52,063 nt of DNA from Bacillota bacterium (GTDB lineage Bacteria > Bacillota > Clostridia > Clostridiales > Clostridiaceae). The notes below the pieces were generated by a model, which was given only the letters and a program-made list of their open reading frames with translations, was not told the origin of the DNA and ran no database searches. How positions within the stretch are numbered: the first letter of the stretch is position 1; each line of letters begins with the position of its first letter. The position numbers were made by a program, and so were the translations under genes. The stretch covers positions 1-52,063 of the forward strand of contig JAUZPI010000026.1 of assembly GCA_030706015.1 (NCBI GenBank). The letters run 5' to 3'. Of this stretch, positions 43,555 to 51,538 are shown piece after piece.

Positions 43555-44307
43555 TTGGTATATTTTATAGGTGCAGGTCCTGGAGATGTAGATTTAATTA
43601 CAGTAAAGGGAAGAGATATCTTATCTAAAGCTGATGTGGTAATTTATGCAGGTTCCTTAGTTAGTAAAGAACATTTAAGTTTTTGCAAAGATAATGTAGA
43701 AACACATGATTCTGCTAAGCTTAATCTAGATGAAGTTATTGCCATTATCAGCAAGGCATGTGAAGAAGATAAAATTGTAGTAAGACTTCATACAGGTGAT
43801 CCAGCCTTATATGGCGCTATAAAGGAGCAGATGGATGCTCTTGATTTATTAAACATTCAGTATGAGGTGATACCTGGAGTAAGTTCCTTTACAGCAGCAG
43901 CTTCCTCTATTAAAAGAGAATTTACTCTTCCAGGAGTAACACAAACTGTTATTTTAACTAGAGTTGAAGGAAGAACTCCTGTACCACAGCAGGAGGATTT
44001 AGAGCAATTAGCTAAAATAGGTGCCTCAATGGCTATTTTCTTATCTATTGGAATGATAGATAAAGTGGTTGGAAAATTGAAAAGAGGTTATGGAAGAAAT
44101 GTACCTATAGCAGTGGTGGAAAGAGCAACCTGGCAGGATGAAAGAATTATCATAGGTACATTAGATGATATTGCTTTAAAGGTAAAAGAAGCTAACATAA
44201 CTAGATGTGCTCAAATCTTAGTAGGTGATTTCATCGATTGTGAATATGAGAAATCACTTTTATATGATAAAAGCTTTACCCATATGTATAGAAATGGAGA
44301 AAAATAA
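43555..44307 (+). CDS. cbiF: Cobalt-precorrin-4 C11-methyltransferase
   Basis: CbiF methylates C-11. The 250-residue protein starts VYFIGAGPGDVDLITVKG and has VIYAGSLV, RLHTGDPALYGAIKEQMDAL-type motif (visible as RLHTGDPALYGAI), VIPGVSSFTAAASSIKREFTLPGVTQT-like region and the TRVEGRTPVP signature typical of CbiF/CobM. GTG 43546 is inside the AAGGAGTG ribosome binding site; TTG 43555 is spaced correctly. Confidence 0.94.
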   Translation: MVYFIGAGPGDVDLITVKGRDILSKADVVIYAGSLVSKEHLSFCKDNVETHDSAKLNLDEVIAIISKACEEDKIVVRLHTGDPALYGAIKEQMDALDLLNIQYEVIPGVSSFTAAASSIKREFTLPGVTQTVILTRVEGRTPVPQQEDLEQLAKIGASMAIFLSIGMIDKVVGKLKRGYGRNVPIAVVERATWQDERIIIGTLDDIALKVKEANITRCAQILVGDFIDCEYEKSLLYDKSFTHMYRNGEK

Positions 44308-44308
44308 G

Positions 44309-45298
44309 GTGGAATCAAAAACAGCAGTAATCTGTTTTACAAAGCAAGGTGAATTATTAGCTGAGAAAATAAATAAATTTATGGCTGCTGATATTTACTC
44401 TAAAAATTCAGTATCTAATTTTAAACTTAATGAAATCACAAGTAGCTTGATGAATAATTACAAAGCACTAATATTTATAGGTTCCACAGGTATTGCTGTT
44501 AGAGCAATTGCACCTAATTTAAAAGGTAAAGATAAGGATCCAGCTGTAATAGTAATTGATAACTCCTGTAAATATGTAATAAGTTTAATAAGTGGACATA
44601 TTGGAGGAGCTAACAAACTGACCTTAGCTGTTGCTGAATATTTAGGAGCAGAGCCTATAATTACTACAGCCACAGATAATCTAAGAATTGAAGCACCAGA
44701 TGTAATAGCTGTAGATAATAACCTTGTAATTGATGACTTAAAGAAAGCTAAAGATATAGCCGCAATGCTTGTAAATGGTGAAAAAGTAGTTTTTTTAGAT
44801 GAAGAAGAAAAAATACTAATGCCTGCAGGCTATGTAAATGATTTTTCAGAAGCTAATGGAGTAGTTTATATTACTAATAAAAATAAATTACCTCAGGATT
44901 ATTCTAATAAAAAGGTATTGAAATTAATTAGAAAGAATATTGTACTTGGTGTAGGTTGCAGAAAAAATTATGATGAAGAATTAATGTTTACTAATGTTAA
45001 AGGTGTACTTGAACAATTTAATTTAGATATTCGAAGTGTATTAGAAATATCAACTGTGGAAGTTAAAAAAGAAGAGAAGGCAATTATTAAATTAACTGAA
45101 ACATTAAATGTTCAACTCCGCATACACGGCTTAGAAGCAATAAAACAAATTCAACATAAGTATCCAGGCAGTGATTTTGTTGAAAAATCTGTTGGGGTAA
45201 GGGCAGTATGTGAACCCTGTACTGAACTAAGTGGTGCTAAATTAATATCTGACAAAATATCCTGTAATGGAATGACAATTTGCATTGGAATTAAATAA
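44309..45298 (+). CDS. cbiG: Cobalt-precorrin-5A hydrolase
   Basis: CbiG opens the delta-lactone and releases acetaldehyde, the ring-contraction step special to the anaerobic pathway. The protein has the CbiG N-terminal and middle domains (TAVICFTKQGELLAEKI, IFIGSTGIAVRAIAP, GGANKLTLAVAEYLGAEPIITTAT-like run) and a C-terminal domain starting VLGVGCRKN. The frame reaches upstream into cbiF; GTG 44309 has GGAG 9 nt before it, giving 329 residues, while ATG 44294 lacks a clear site. Confidence 0.92.
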   Translation: MESKTAVICFTKQGELLAEKINKFMAADIYSKNSVSNFKLNEITSSLMNNYKALIFIGSTGIAVRAIAPNLKGKDKDPAVIVIDNSCKYVISLISGHIGGANKLTLAVAEYLGAEPIITTATDNLRIEAPDVIAVDNNLVIDDLKKAKDIAAMLVNGEKVVFLDEEEKILMPAGYVNDFSEANGVVYITNKNKLPQDYSNKKVLKLIRKNIVLGVGCRKNYDEELMFTNVKGVLEQFNLDIRSVLEISTVEVKKEEKAIIKLTETLNVQLRIHGLEAIKQIQHKYPGSDFVEKSVGVRAVCEPCTELSGAKLISDKISCNGMTICIGIK

Positions 45299-45318
45299 TA
45301 TTAATGGAGGAATGAATT

Positions 45319-46041
45319 TTGGGAAAATTATACGTAATAGGTATAGGACCAGGCGGATTAGAACATATGACATTGAAAGCTGTAAAGGCCATTGAAGAAA
45401 GTGAAATAATAGTTGGATACAATAAATACATAGATTACATAAAACCTCTAATAGAGAGTAAAGAAGTCTATGCCACAGGTATGAGGGGTGAAGAGGATAG
45501 ATGCAGAGAAGCCTTGAGATTATCAAAAGACAAGGTAGTAGCTATAATTAGCACTGGAGATGCTGGTATTTATGGTATGGCAGGACTAATACTTCAATTA
45601 AGAAAAGATGAACAGGTAGAAGTCATTCCTGGTATAACAGCTTCTTCTGCAGCTGCCGCAGTTTTAGGTGCACCTCTTATGCATGATAACTGTAATATAA
45701 GTCTTAGCGATTTAATGACTCCATATGAATTAATAAAACAAAGAGTTAAGAGTGCCGCAGAAAGTGATTTTGTAATATCGCTTTATAATCCTAAGAGCAA
45801 GGGCAGACCTGGCTATCTTATGGAATGTATAAACATAATTAGACAGTTTAGAAAGGGTTCCACTCCTGTAGCCGTAGTAAAGAATGCCTTAAGAGAAGGA
45901 CAAGAAACAAAATTATATACTCTAGAAAATTTTCAAGATAGTTTTACAGACATGGTTTCCATAGTAATCATAGGAAACAGCCAAAGCTATATTAAAGACG
46001 GCATATTTATTACACCAAGAGGCTACGATTTAAAAGATTAA
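45319..46041 (+). CDS. cbiH: Cobalt-factor III/precorrin-3B C17-methyltransferase
   Basis: CbiH methylates C-17 with ring contraction. The 240-residue tetrapyrrole methylase starts GKLYVIGIGPGGLEHMTLKAV and contains ISTGDAGIYGMAGLIL, VIPGITASSAAAAVLGAPLMHD and FVISLYNPKSKGRPGYL, diagnostic for CbiH/CobJ. The start is TTG at 45319, with ATGGAGG upstream. No ferredoxin-like extension is present. Confidence 0.94.
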   Translation: MGKLYVIGIGPGGLEHMTLKAVKAIEESEIIVGYNKYIDYIKPLIESKEVYATGMRGEEDRCREALRLSKDKVVAIISTGDAGIYGMAGLILQLRKDEQVEVIPGITASSAAAAVLGAPLMHDNCNISLSDLMTPYELIKQRVKSAAESDFVISLYNPKSKGRPGYLMECINIIRQFRKGSTPVAVVKNALREGQETKLYTLENFQDSFTDMVSIVIIGNSQSYIKDGIFITPRGYDLKD

Positions 46042-46056
46042 TAAAGGATTGATAAA

Positions 46057-46821
46057 ATGATAGGATTAATATTAGGTACCTCTGAGGGTAAGAATATACT
46101 ATCTGAATTAAATAAATATACTGATGATATATTCGTTTCCACAGCAACAAAATATGGTGGAGAATTATTAGATAACTATAGTTTTAGGGTAATGAATACA
46201 AAGCCCTTAGATGCAGAGGCATTAAAAAAAGTTATCGTAGAACATAAAATAGCAATATTAGTAGATGCTTCTCATCCCTATGCTTTAGTAGTAACTAAAA
46301 ATGCCATGGATGTCTGCGGCGAGTTAGATATTGAATATGTGAGATATGAAAGGCCTTCAATTATTGAAAATTATCATGAAGAAAACATAATAAAAGTTAA
46401 GGATCATAATGAGCTGCATTTAAAGTTAAAAGAAATAAACGGAAATATTTTAAATACCACAGGCAGCAAAGAAATCGAAAAAATACTAGCTTTTAAATTG
46501 GAAAACAGAATAATTCACAGGGTATTACCAACCCTAGAGGTTGTGGACAAATGCGTATCTTTAGGTATAAAACCAGACGATATTATTGCTATAAAAGGGC
46601 CAATTGGATATGAATTAAACTGCAGTTTTATCAAGGAATATAACGCTAAAGCAATAATACTTAAGGATAGCGGTATTGAAGGCGGAACTAAGGAAAAATT
46701 AGATGCTGCTGTAAATTTAAAAATTCCTGCATTTGTTTTAGAAAGAGAGAAATTTCAATATAAAAAAGTATTTAATAATGAAAAAGAGCTTATAAATTAT
46801 TTGATGATACACAGGAGGTAA
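46057..46821 (+). CDS. cbiJ: Cobalt-precorrin-6A reductase
   Basis: CbiJ reduces the C18-C19 double bond using NADH/NADPH. The 254-residue protein has the N-terminal nucleotide-binding-like LILGTSEGKNILSEL, VDASHPYALVVTKNAMDVC, the YVRYERPS segment and GPIGYELNCSFIKEYNAKAIILKDSG, a known CbiJ/CobK pattern (given in pieces: GPIGYELN, LKDSGIEGGTKEKLDAA). It starts 15 nt after cbiH. Confidence 0.93.
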   Translation: MIGLILGTSEGKNILSELNKYTDDIFVSTATKYGGELLDNYSFRVMNTKPLDAEALKKVIVEHKIAILVDASHPYALVVTKNAMDVCGELDIEYVRYERPSIIENYHEENIIKVKDHNELHLKLKEINGNILNTTGSKEIEKILAFKLENRIIHRVLPTLEVVDKCVSLGIKPDDIIAIKGPIGYELNCSFIKEYNAKAIILKDSGIEGGTKEKLDAAVNLKIPAFVLEREKFQYKKVFNNEKELINYLMIHRR

Positions 46822-46824
46822 ATT

Positions 46825-47331
46825 ATGAAATTAAGAAAACTTATTTTAACAGCATTATTTATTGCACTAAGCTATATTGGTGCTAATATAAAGGTTATGG
46901 ATTCTATAGCCTTTGATTCTATGGCTGGTTTTTTAGGAGCTATAATACTAGGTCCATTTTATGGTGCTGCAATAGGAGCTGTTGGACATATATTAACAGC
47001 ATTACTATCAGGATTTCCACTAACCCTGCCGGTGCATTTAGTTGTTATGGTGGATATGGGTATTACTATGGCAGCTTTCGGCAGTATTTATAGATATTTT
47101 TCTAAAAAGGGACAAGGCGTTTTAGGAGTAATCCTTTCATTTCTAGCAGGCGTCTTAATAAATGGACCTATTGCTACTTTAACAGTATATCCTTTATTGG
47201 TAGTGTCTATGGGAAAAGCTGCAGTTTTTGCAATGATTCCTATGTTAACTCTTGTTTCGGCTCTAAATGTGATTATAGCCCTAGTATTATACCCATTAAT
47301 TCGTAAAGCAATAAAAGTTGAATTAAATTAA
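46825..47331 (+). CDS. cblT: ECF-type substrate-binding membrane protein, probable alpha-ribazole transporter CblT
   Basis: A 168-residue S component of an energy-coupling factor transporter, with about five hydrophobic segments (KLILTALFIALSYIGANIKV, FLGAIILGPFYGAAIGAVGHI, then VILSFLAGVLINGPIATL and others). In Listeria and Geobacillus, CblT imports alpha-ribazole and is paired with the kinase CblS; here a CblS-type gene follows 15 nt downstream, which supports the name. Transport of another B12 precursor remains possible. No ECF A/T genes are in the element, so host EcfAT would be shared. Confidence 0.78.
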   Translation: MKLRKLILTALFIALSYIGANIKVMDSIAFDSMAGFLGAIILGPFYGAAIGAVGHILTALLSGFPLTLPVHLVVMVDMGITMAAFGSIYRYFSKKGQGVLGVILSFLAGVLINGPIATLTVYPLLVVSMGKAAVFAMIPMLTLVSALNVIIALVLYPLIRKAIKVELN

Positions 47332-47346
47332 TAGGGTGTGAAGGAA

Positions 47347-48084
47347 ATGAAAGTTGAAAAGATAAGAGACCTTACACTTATTCATATGGATAATAACAAA
47401 ATCATGGTAGTAGCTTGTGATAGCTGCGGAGGAATAGGATTAAAAAGTGGAGATACTCTTAAGGTTCCTCCATTTATCACTGGAAAATTTACTGCTAGAG
47501 TTGGTATAATGGAAGTTATATGCACAGGTGCTGAAATAGTAACATTGGCTAATAATGTTTGTAATGAAATGTATGATACTGGCACAGAAATTATTAAAGG
47601 TGTAAAGGAAGAACTTAAAAGTTCAGGGATTGATGAGATTTCTCTTACTGGCAGCACAGAAGAGAACTTTCCAACAAATTCTACCGCCTTAGGCATTACG
47701 GTTATTGGAGTTGCAGATAAAAACACTTTGAAAATCAATAAAATTTATGAACCGGCAGCCTTAGTTTCAATTGGTATTCCAAAGGTAGGGAACGAAATTG
47801 ATTTTATTCAGGATAAAGATATAATTGATTATAATACTATTAAATATTTATTGTCATTGGAAAAAGTTTTCGAGATGGTTCCAGTTGGATCAAAAGGGAT
47901 TTTATATGAGGCTGAAACTTTAGCAAAGTTTAATAATAAGAGGTTGTTTATACGTGAAAATCTAAAGGTAAACATTAATAAATCGGCGGGTCCATCTACA
48001 TGCATTATTGCTGCTGTCAATAAAAAAAGCATAAATATATTAAGCCAATTAAATAATGTAAATTTTATAGGCGATTTAGCATAG
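47347..48084 (+). CDS. cblS: Probable alpha-ribazole kinase CblS (AIR synthase-like)
   Basis: A 245-residue PurM/ThiL-like protein with DNNKIMVVACDSCGGIGLKSGD near the N-terminus (ATP and metal-binding Asp), GVKEELKSSGIDEISLTGSTEEN-like segment and NKSAGPSTCIIAAV. CblS phosphorylates alpha-ribazole to alpha-ribazole-phosphate, bypassing CobT, and pairs with CblT. ATG 47347 has AGGGTG 8 nt upstream; the GTG at 47338 overlaps that site. It lets the host add a lower ligand from salvaged alpha-ribazole. Confidence 0.8.
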   Translation: MKVEKIRDLTLIHMDNNKIMVVACDSCGGIGLKSGDTLKVPPFITGKFTARVGIMEVICTGAEIVTLANNVCNEMYDTGTEIIKGVKEELKSSGIDEISLTGSTEENFPTNSTALGITVIGVADKNTLKINKIYEPAALVSIGIPKVGNEIDFIQDKDIIDYNTIKYLLSLEKVFEMVPVGSKGILYEAETLAKFNNKRLFIRENLKVNINKSAGPSTCIIAAVNKKSINILSQLNNVNFIGDLA

Positions 48085-48098
48085 AGAAGGAAATCATT

Positions 48099-48935
48099 AT
48101 GGAAGAAAGTGCAGTTTATCCAGGCAGCCTGGGAGAGATATTGCAAGGAAAATTAAATGGCATGGATATACTAGTATCATGTCCAATCAATTTATTTACA
48201 AAGGTGCGAGTTTTTGAAACTAGATTTCCCAGCAAGCGTATTATGAATCCTAAGTCTTCAGTATTTCTATTAAATTTACTAAAAAGATGGAAACTAAGTG
48301 AATATTACAATGAGATTGATATAGAAATTTCTTCAGGCATACCTAAAGGCAAAGGCTTTGCAAGCAGCACAGCAGATCTATGTGCTTTATATTTATCGTT
48401 AATCAAGCTCTATAAAAAAAGCTTTGATCAAATGGAACTTGTAGAGGAATGTTTAAAAATAGAGCCTTCAGACAGTATTATTTTTGATAAAATGACTGTA
48501 TTTGATTATAAATCAGGTAGATATATTGAACCCTTAGGGAACTATTTAAAATTCTATGCTTTAGTTTTCGAAGGAAAAAAAATAATTGATACTGTTCAGT
48601 TCAATAAAAATGCTAAAAATGAGCTAAGGGATATTGATGATTTGATGGATTTATTAAGAAATAGAGATGTAGACTTGAGAGGTTTAGCACAGATTTCTAC
48701 TGAAAGTATATTAAGGAATCAGAATAGACTGCCTTATGATATACTTCCAGGAGTGATCAAGTTTAGCAAAGCTACTAATGGACTTGGAATTCTTGGCGCC
48801 CACAGCGGAGATATGCTGGCTGTTATTTACGAAGACCAGGAACAACTACAATGGGCTTATAACAAAGTTGAAAAATTTAAAGGTTATAAGCATTATAAGG
48901 TTAATTCATTAAGAAAAATAAGGGATATGCTTTAA
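48099..48935 (+). CDS. pduX: L-threonine kinase PduX (GHMP family)
   Basis: PduX phosphorylates L-threonine to the substrate of CobD, so the operon makes its own aminopropanol linker. The 278-residue GHMP kinase has VYPGSLGEILQGKLNG at the N-terminus, the glycine/serine-rich ATP motif SSGIPKGKGFASSTADL near residue 85, and the C-terminal GILGAHSGDMLAVIY motif. An AAGGA site precedes ATG 48099. It is the last gene; a terminator overlaps its end. Confidence 0.9.
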   Translation: MEESAVYPGSLGEILQGKLNGMDILVSCPINLFTKVRVFETRFPSKRIMNPKSSVFLLNLLKRWKLSEYYNEIDIEISSGIPKGKGFASSTADLCALYLSLIKLYKKSFDQMELVEECLKIEPSDSIIFDKMTVFDYKSGRYIEPLGNYLKFYALVFEGKKIIDTVQFNKNAKNELRDIDDLMDLLRNRDVDLRGLAQISTESILRNQNRLPYDILPGVIKFSKATNGLGILGAHSGDMLAVIYEDQEQLQWAYNKVEKFKGYKHYKVNSLRKIRDML

Positions 48936-48953
48936 AGGGCGTATCTCTTTTTT
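48921..48953 (+). terminator. Terminator of the cobalamin operon
   Basis: 10-bp stem with two G-U pairs (48921-48930 with 48939-48948), 8-nt loop, followed by TTTTTT. The left arm contains the end of pduX. It ends about 20 bp before the right att core and isolates the operon from the reductase fragment. Confidence 0.8.
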
Positions 48954-48959
48954 GATGTA

Positions 48960-48995
48960 GTTTGGTGTAAATACCATGTCCTTGCCACCTTGCAG
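48960..48995. other. attR junction
   Basis: Element half GTTTGGTGTAAATACCA (48960-48976), core TG (48977-48978), host half TCCTTGCCACCTTGCAG. Combining the host halves of attL and attR gives an attB with outer TGCA/TGCA symmetry (9 of 17 positions). Confidence 0.75.
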
Positions 48996-49915
48996 AAACA
49001 GGGGACTGCATACTATGTTCTCAATTAAGCGGCAAGAATTTCTGTGACTGTGTAAATTGGAAGGGTGTTTGTATATATCAAGAATATTTTTGGAATGGCT
49101 GCAAAGCCAAGGATACTAGAACAAGTTACTTGTGTAGAATAATTAGTAAAGAAAATGTTGAAGAGAATGTAATTATTTTGACACTCCTTGCAAAACACAA
49201 ATTAGTACAAGATTTAAATTGCCCTGGTGGATTTATATTTATGAGAAATCCGAAAAGCGACCAATTCTTTGATGCTCCTATCTCAATAATGGAGGCTGAT
49301 ATAGAAGAGAATACTTTAACACTTGCCATAGAACTAAAGGGGGTAAAGACTAAGAATATCGATAAATTGCAAGAAGATGATAATGTTCTCATAAGAGGAC
49401 CATACTGGAATGGAGTATTAGGACTAAAAAATGTAACCAGTACAAAGGATAGTACAGCAATACTTGTAGCTAGAGGTATAGGGCAGGCACCTATGATACC
49501 GGTAATGAAAAAACTATATTCACAAGGAAATAAAATTATTGCCATCATTGATAAAGGAAGCTATAAAAATCTATTTATAAACGATTATTTAGAAATGTGT
49601 AACGCAATAACCCATGAAATAAATATGTTAAATGGGGGAGATCTTTCTGAGGAATTTATTAAGTTTCTCACTGGCTTAACTGATTCAGAAAAACCCGAAA
49701 TTATTCATTGCGCAGGGCCAGATATTTTAATTAGTAAAGTAATGAATTTTGTTAAACCAGGTATTAAATTTTCATGCTGCAACAATGCAAAAATGTGTTG
49801 TGGAGAAGGCGTATGTGGCACCTGCAGTGTAAGATATAAGGGTCATAAGGTTAAGAAGCTGTGTAAGGTTCAAATAGACCCTGAATATATATTCAAGGAT
49901 AGAAGATTCCTTTAA
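48977..49915 (+). pseudogene. 3' fragment of the interrupted Fe-S/FAD/NAD-binding reductase
   Basis: From TGT 48977 the frame runs PCHLAETGDC, ILCSQLSGKNFCDCVNWKG, VCIYQEYFWNGCKAK and on through a PyrK/ferredoxin-NADP reductase-like body: FAD domain with MRNPKSDQFFDAPISIME, NAD domain with RGIGQAPMIPVMKK, and a C-terminal 2Fe-2S motif CCNNAKMCCGEGVCGTC. An in-frame TAA at 48968 and no start show that it depends on the 5' part at 31256. The reconstructed protein has nine cysteines in its first 57 residues, suggesting another Fe-S or metal site. An internal TTG (49130) could yield a shorter protein lacking the Cys-rich region, but it has no good ribosome binding site. Confidence 0.88.
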
Positions 49916-49954
49916 AAAATTATTAGAACTTACTAATTCTTTGGAGGTTTATAA

Positions 49955-51232
49955 ATGAAAGTTATTATAGTTGGCGGAGGATGGGCTGGTTGTGCAGCTG
50001 CTATAACAGCAAAAAAAGCTGGTGCTGATGTACAGCTTTATGAAAAAACAGATATGCTTATAGGTCTTGGCAATGTAGGTGGCATAATGAGAAATAATGG
50101 AAGATTTACTGCTTCTGAAGAGCTTATTGCTTTAGGCGGCGGGGAATTAATAAAACTAACTGATAAATATTCAAGGCATAAAAATATAGAATTCCCTGGA
50201 CATAAGCATGCATGGCTTTATGATGTTAACAAAATAGAACCTGCAGTAAAAAAATATCTTGAAGAACTAGGTATAAAGGTTAACTTATTAAATAGAGTAA
50301 TTGATGTGAAGAAAAAGAAGAATAAAATTCTAGGAATATATCTGTCAGATGGTACTTATATTGAGGGAGATGTTTTTGTAGAAACCACAGGTTCCACAGG
50401 GCCAATGGGAAATTGTCTTCGTTATGGTAATGGATGCTCCATGTGCGTTTTAAGATGCCCAGCTTTTGGACCAAGAGTTAGTTTAAGCAGCAGGGCTGGA
50501 ATAGATGATCTTCAAGGAGAAAGAGAAGATGATGTTTTTGGTGCTTTCAGTGGTTCTTGTAAATTAGTAAAAGACAGTTTATCAGAGGACATAATTGATA
50601 AACTAAATAAAACAGGTGTAGTAGTATTGAAGGTACCTTCAGAGGATGTTAATCTGGATAAATTAAAACTAAAGGTTTGTCAGCAGTATGCATTAAAGGA
50701 ATTTGCAGAAAATGTAATTCTTCTAGATACAGGACACGCAAAATTGATGACTTCTTATTATAAATTAGATAAATTAAGAAAAATTCCTGGTTTAGAAAAT
50801 GCAAAATACGCTGATCCATATGCCGGTGGAAAAGGAAATTCTATTAGGTATCTTTCAGTTGCCCCTAGAACTGATGACATGAAGGTTAAAGGTATAGATA
50901 ATCTATTCTGTGCTGGAGAAAAGGCAGGACTGTTTGTTGGTCATACTGAGGCAATATGCACAGGTTCTTTGGCAGGTCATAATGCTGTAAGGCAGTCGCT
51001 TGGCATGCCTCTATTAATCCTTCCCAAGGATACTGTAATTGGTGATATAATAGCCTTTGCAAATTATAAATTAATGACTAAGGAAGGCAGAAGGAACAGA
51101 TACACTTTTGCTGGGGCTGAGTATTTCAAGAGAATGCAGGATTTAGGCACCTATACAACAGATATTGATGTTATCAAAAATAAAATAGCTAAATTAAATT
51201 TAAATGGTATCATGGAAGAGAAACTAGTTTAG
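49955..51232 (+). CDS. FAD-dependent oxidoreductase (GidA/TrmFO-like fold)
   Basis: A 425-residue flavoprotein with the dinucleotide motif VIIVGGGWAGCAAAITAKKAGADVQLYEK at the N-terminus (key residues GGGxAG), and the C-terminal FCAGEKAGLFVGHTEAICTG motif followed by SLAGHNAVRQSLGMPL that resembles TrmFO/MnmG. A Cys cluster CSMCVLRC near residue 165 is unusual and may bind Fe-S. It lies 39 nt after the interrupted reductase, which probably supplied it with electrons; the substrate is unknown. GGAGG precedes ATG 49955. With the reductase interrupted, the pair may be idle. Confidence 0.85.
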   Translation: MKVIIVGGGWAGCAAAITAKKAGADVQLYEKTDMLIGLGNVGGIMRNNGRFTASEELIALGGGELIKLTDKYSRHKNIEFPGHKHAWLYDVNKIEPAVKKYLEELGIKVNLLNRVIDVKKKKNKILGIYLSDGTYIEGDVFVETTGSTGPMGNCLRYGNGCSMCVLRCPAFGPRVSLSSRAGIDDLQGEREDDVFGAFSGSCKLVKDSLSEDIIDKLNKTGVVVLKVPSEDVNLDKLKLKVCQQYALKEFAENVILLDTGHAKLMTSYYKLDKLRKIPGLENAKYADPYAGGKGNSIRYLSVAPRTDDMKVKGIDNLFCAGEKAGLFVGHTEAICTGSLAGHNAVRQSLGMPLLILPKDTVIGDIIAFANYKLMTKEGRRNRYTFAGAEYFKRMQDLGTYTTDIDVIKNKIAKLNLNGIMEEKLV

Positions 51233-51538
51233 TAATAAATTAATCTAAAGAAACTTTTAAATTAACAAAATGTTATTAGATGGTTCATAAAATATAAAAA
51301 TCTATGACGTAATATAAAGTTGTAAGTTTTTTTCATAAGATTCCATCCATTCGTAATAAGGAAAGGGGATGTCTCAAAATGATTGAAAAATCATTCAAGA
51401 GACATTTCCTTTTTCTTTAAAGAAAACTACTGAAAATTAACTATAAGTCTAGCTAATTTTCAGTGGTTTCATTATTTTAAGGCGCAACAAAAAAGAGATG
51501 CCTATATCTCCAAATTTTTCGTGCTGACTTTTTAAATT
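51233..51538. other. Intergenic region with the end of an IS element
   Basis: The first ~130 nt hold nothing recognisable. At 51365 a GGGGATGTCTC end begins, forming a hairpin (51369-51375 with 51399-51405, plus inner AATGATT/AATCATT) followed by TTTTT. A second inverted repeat ACTGAAAATTA/TAATTTTCAGT lies at about 51428-51464. The rest is the 3' untranslated end of the IS transposase. Confidence 0.55.

Larger units (their letters stand above)
31301..48978. mobile_element. Serine-recombinase element of about 17.68 kb carrying the anaerobic cobalamin operon
   Basis: Boundaries are set by the split reductase gene: left core 31301-31303 and right core 48977-48979 (TGT). Contents in order: a large serine recombinase on the minus strand ending 30 bp from the left end, a divergent 42-codon frame, a SigA promoter, a cobalamin riboswitch, eighteen B12-related genes on the plus strand and a terminator 20 bp from the right end. 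No replication, conjugation or phage structural genes are present. Joining the inner ends gives a symmetric attP-like site. Excision at the cores would restore the reductase gene exactly. It could be an integrated genomic island, or a skin-like element whose removal is regulated. Confidence 0.85.

Noticed and set aside
31139..48970. TTTGGTGTAA occurs at 31139-31148 and again at 48961-48970, possible alternative direct repeats of the element
   Set aside because: Using these as ends would not restore the reductase frame, and the left copy lies 150 bp outside the last codon shared with the gene. It is probably chance in AT-rich DNA.
49130..49915. An independent 261-codon reductase gene starting at TTG 49130
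   Set aside because: There is no ribosome binding site before this TTG, and the frame continues upstream with strongly protein-like Cys-rich sequence to the TGT at 48977, exactly where the 5' fragment at 31256 stops. A split gene explains the data better.
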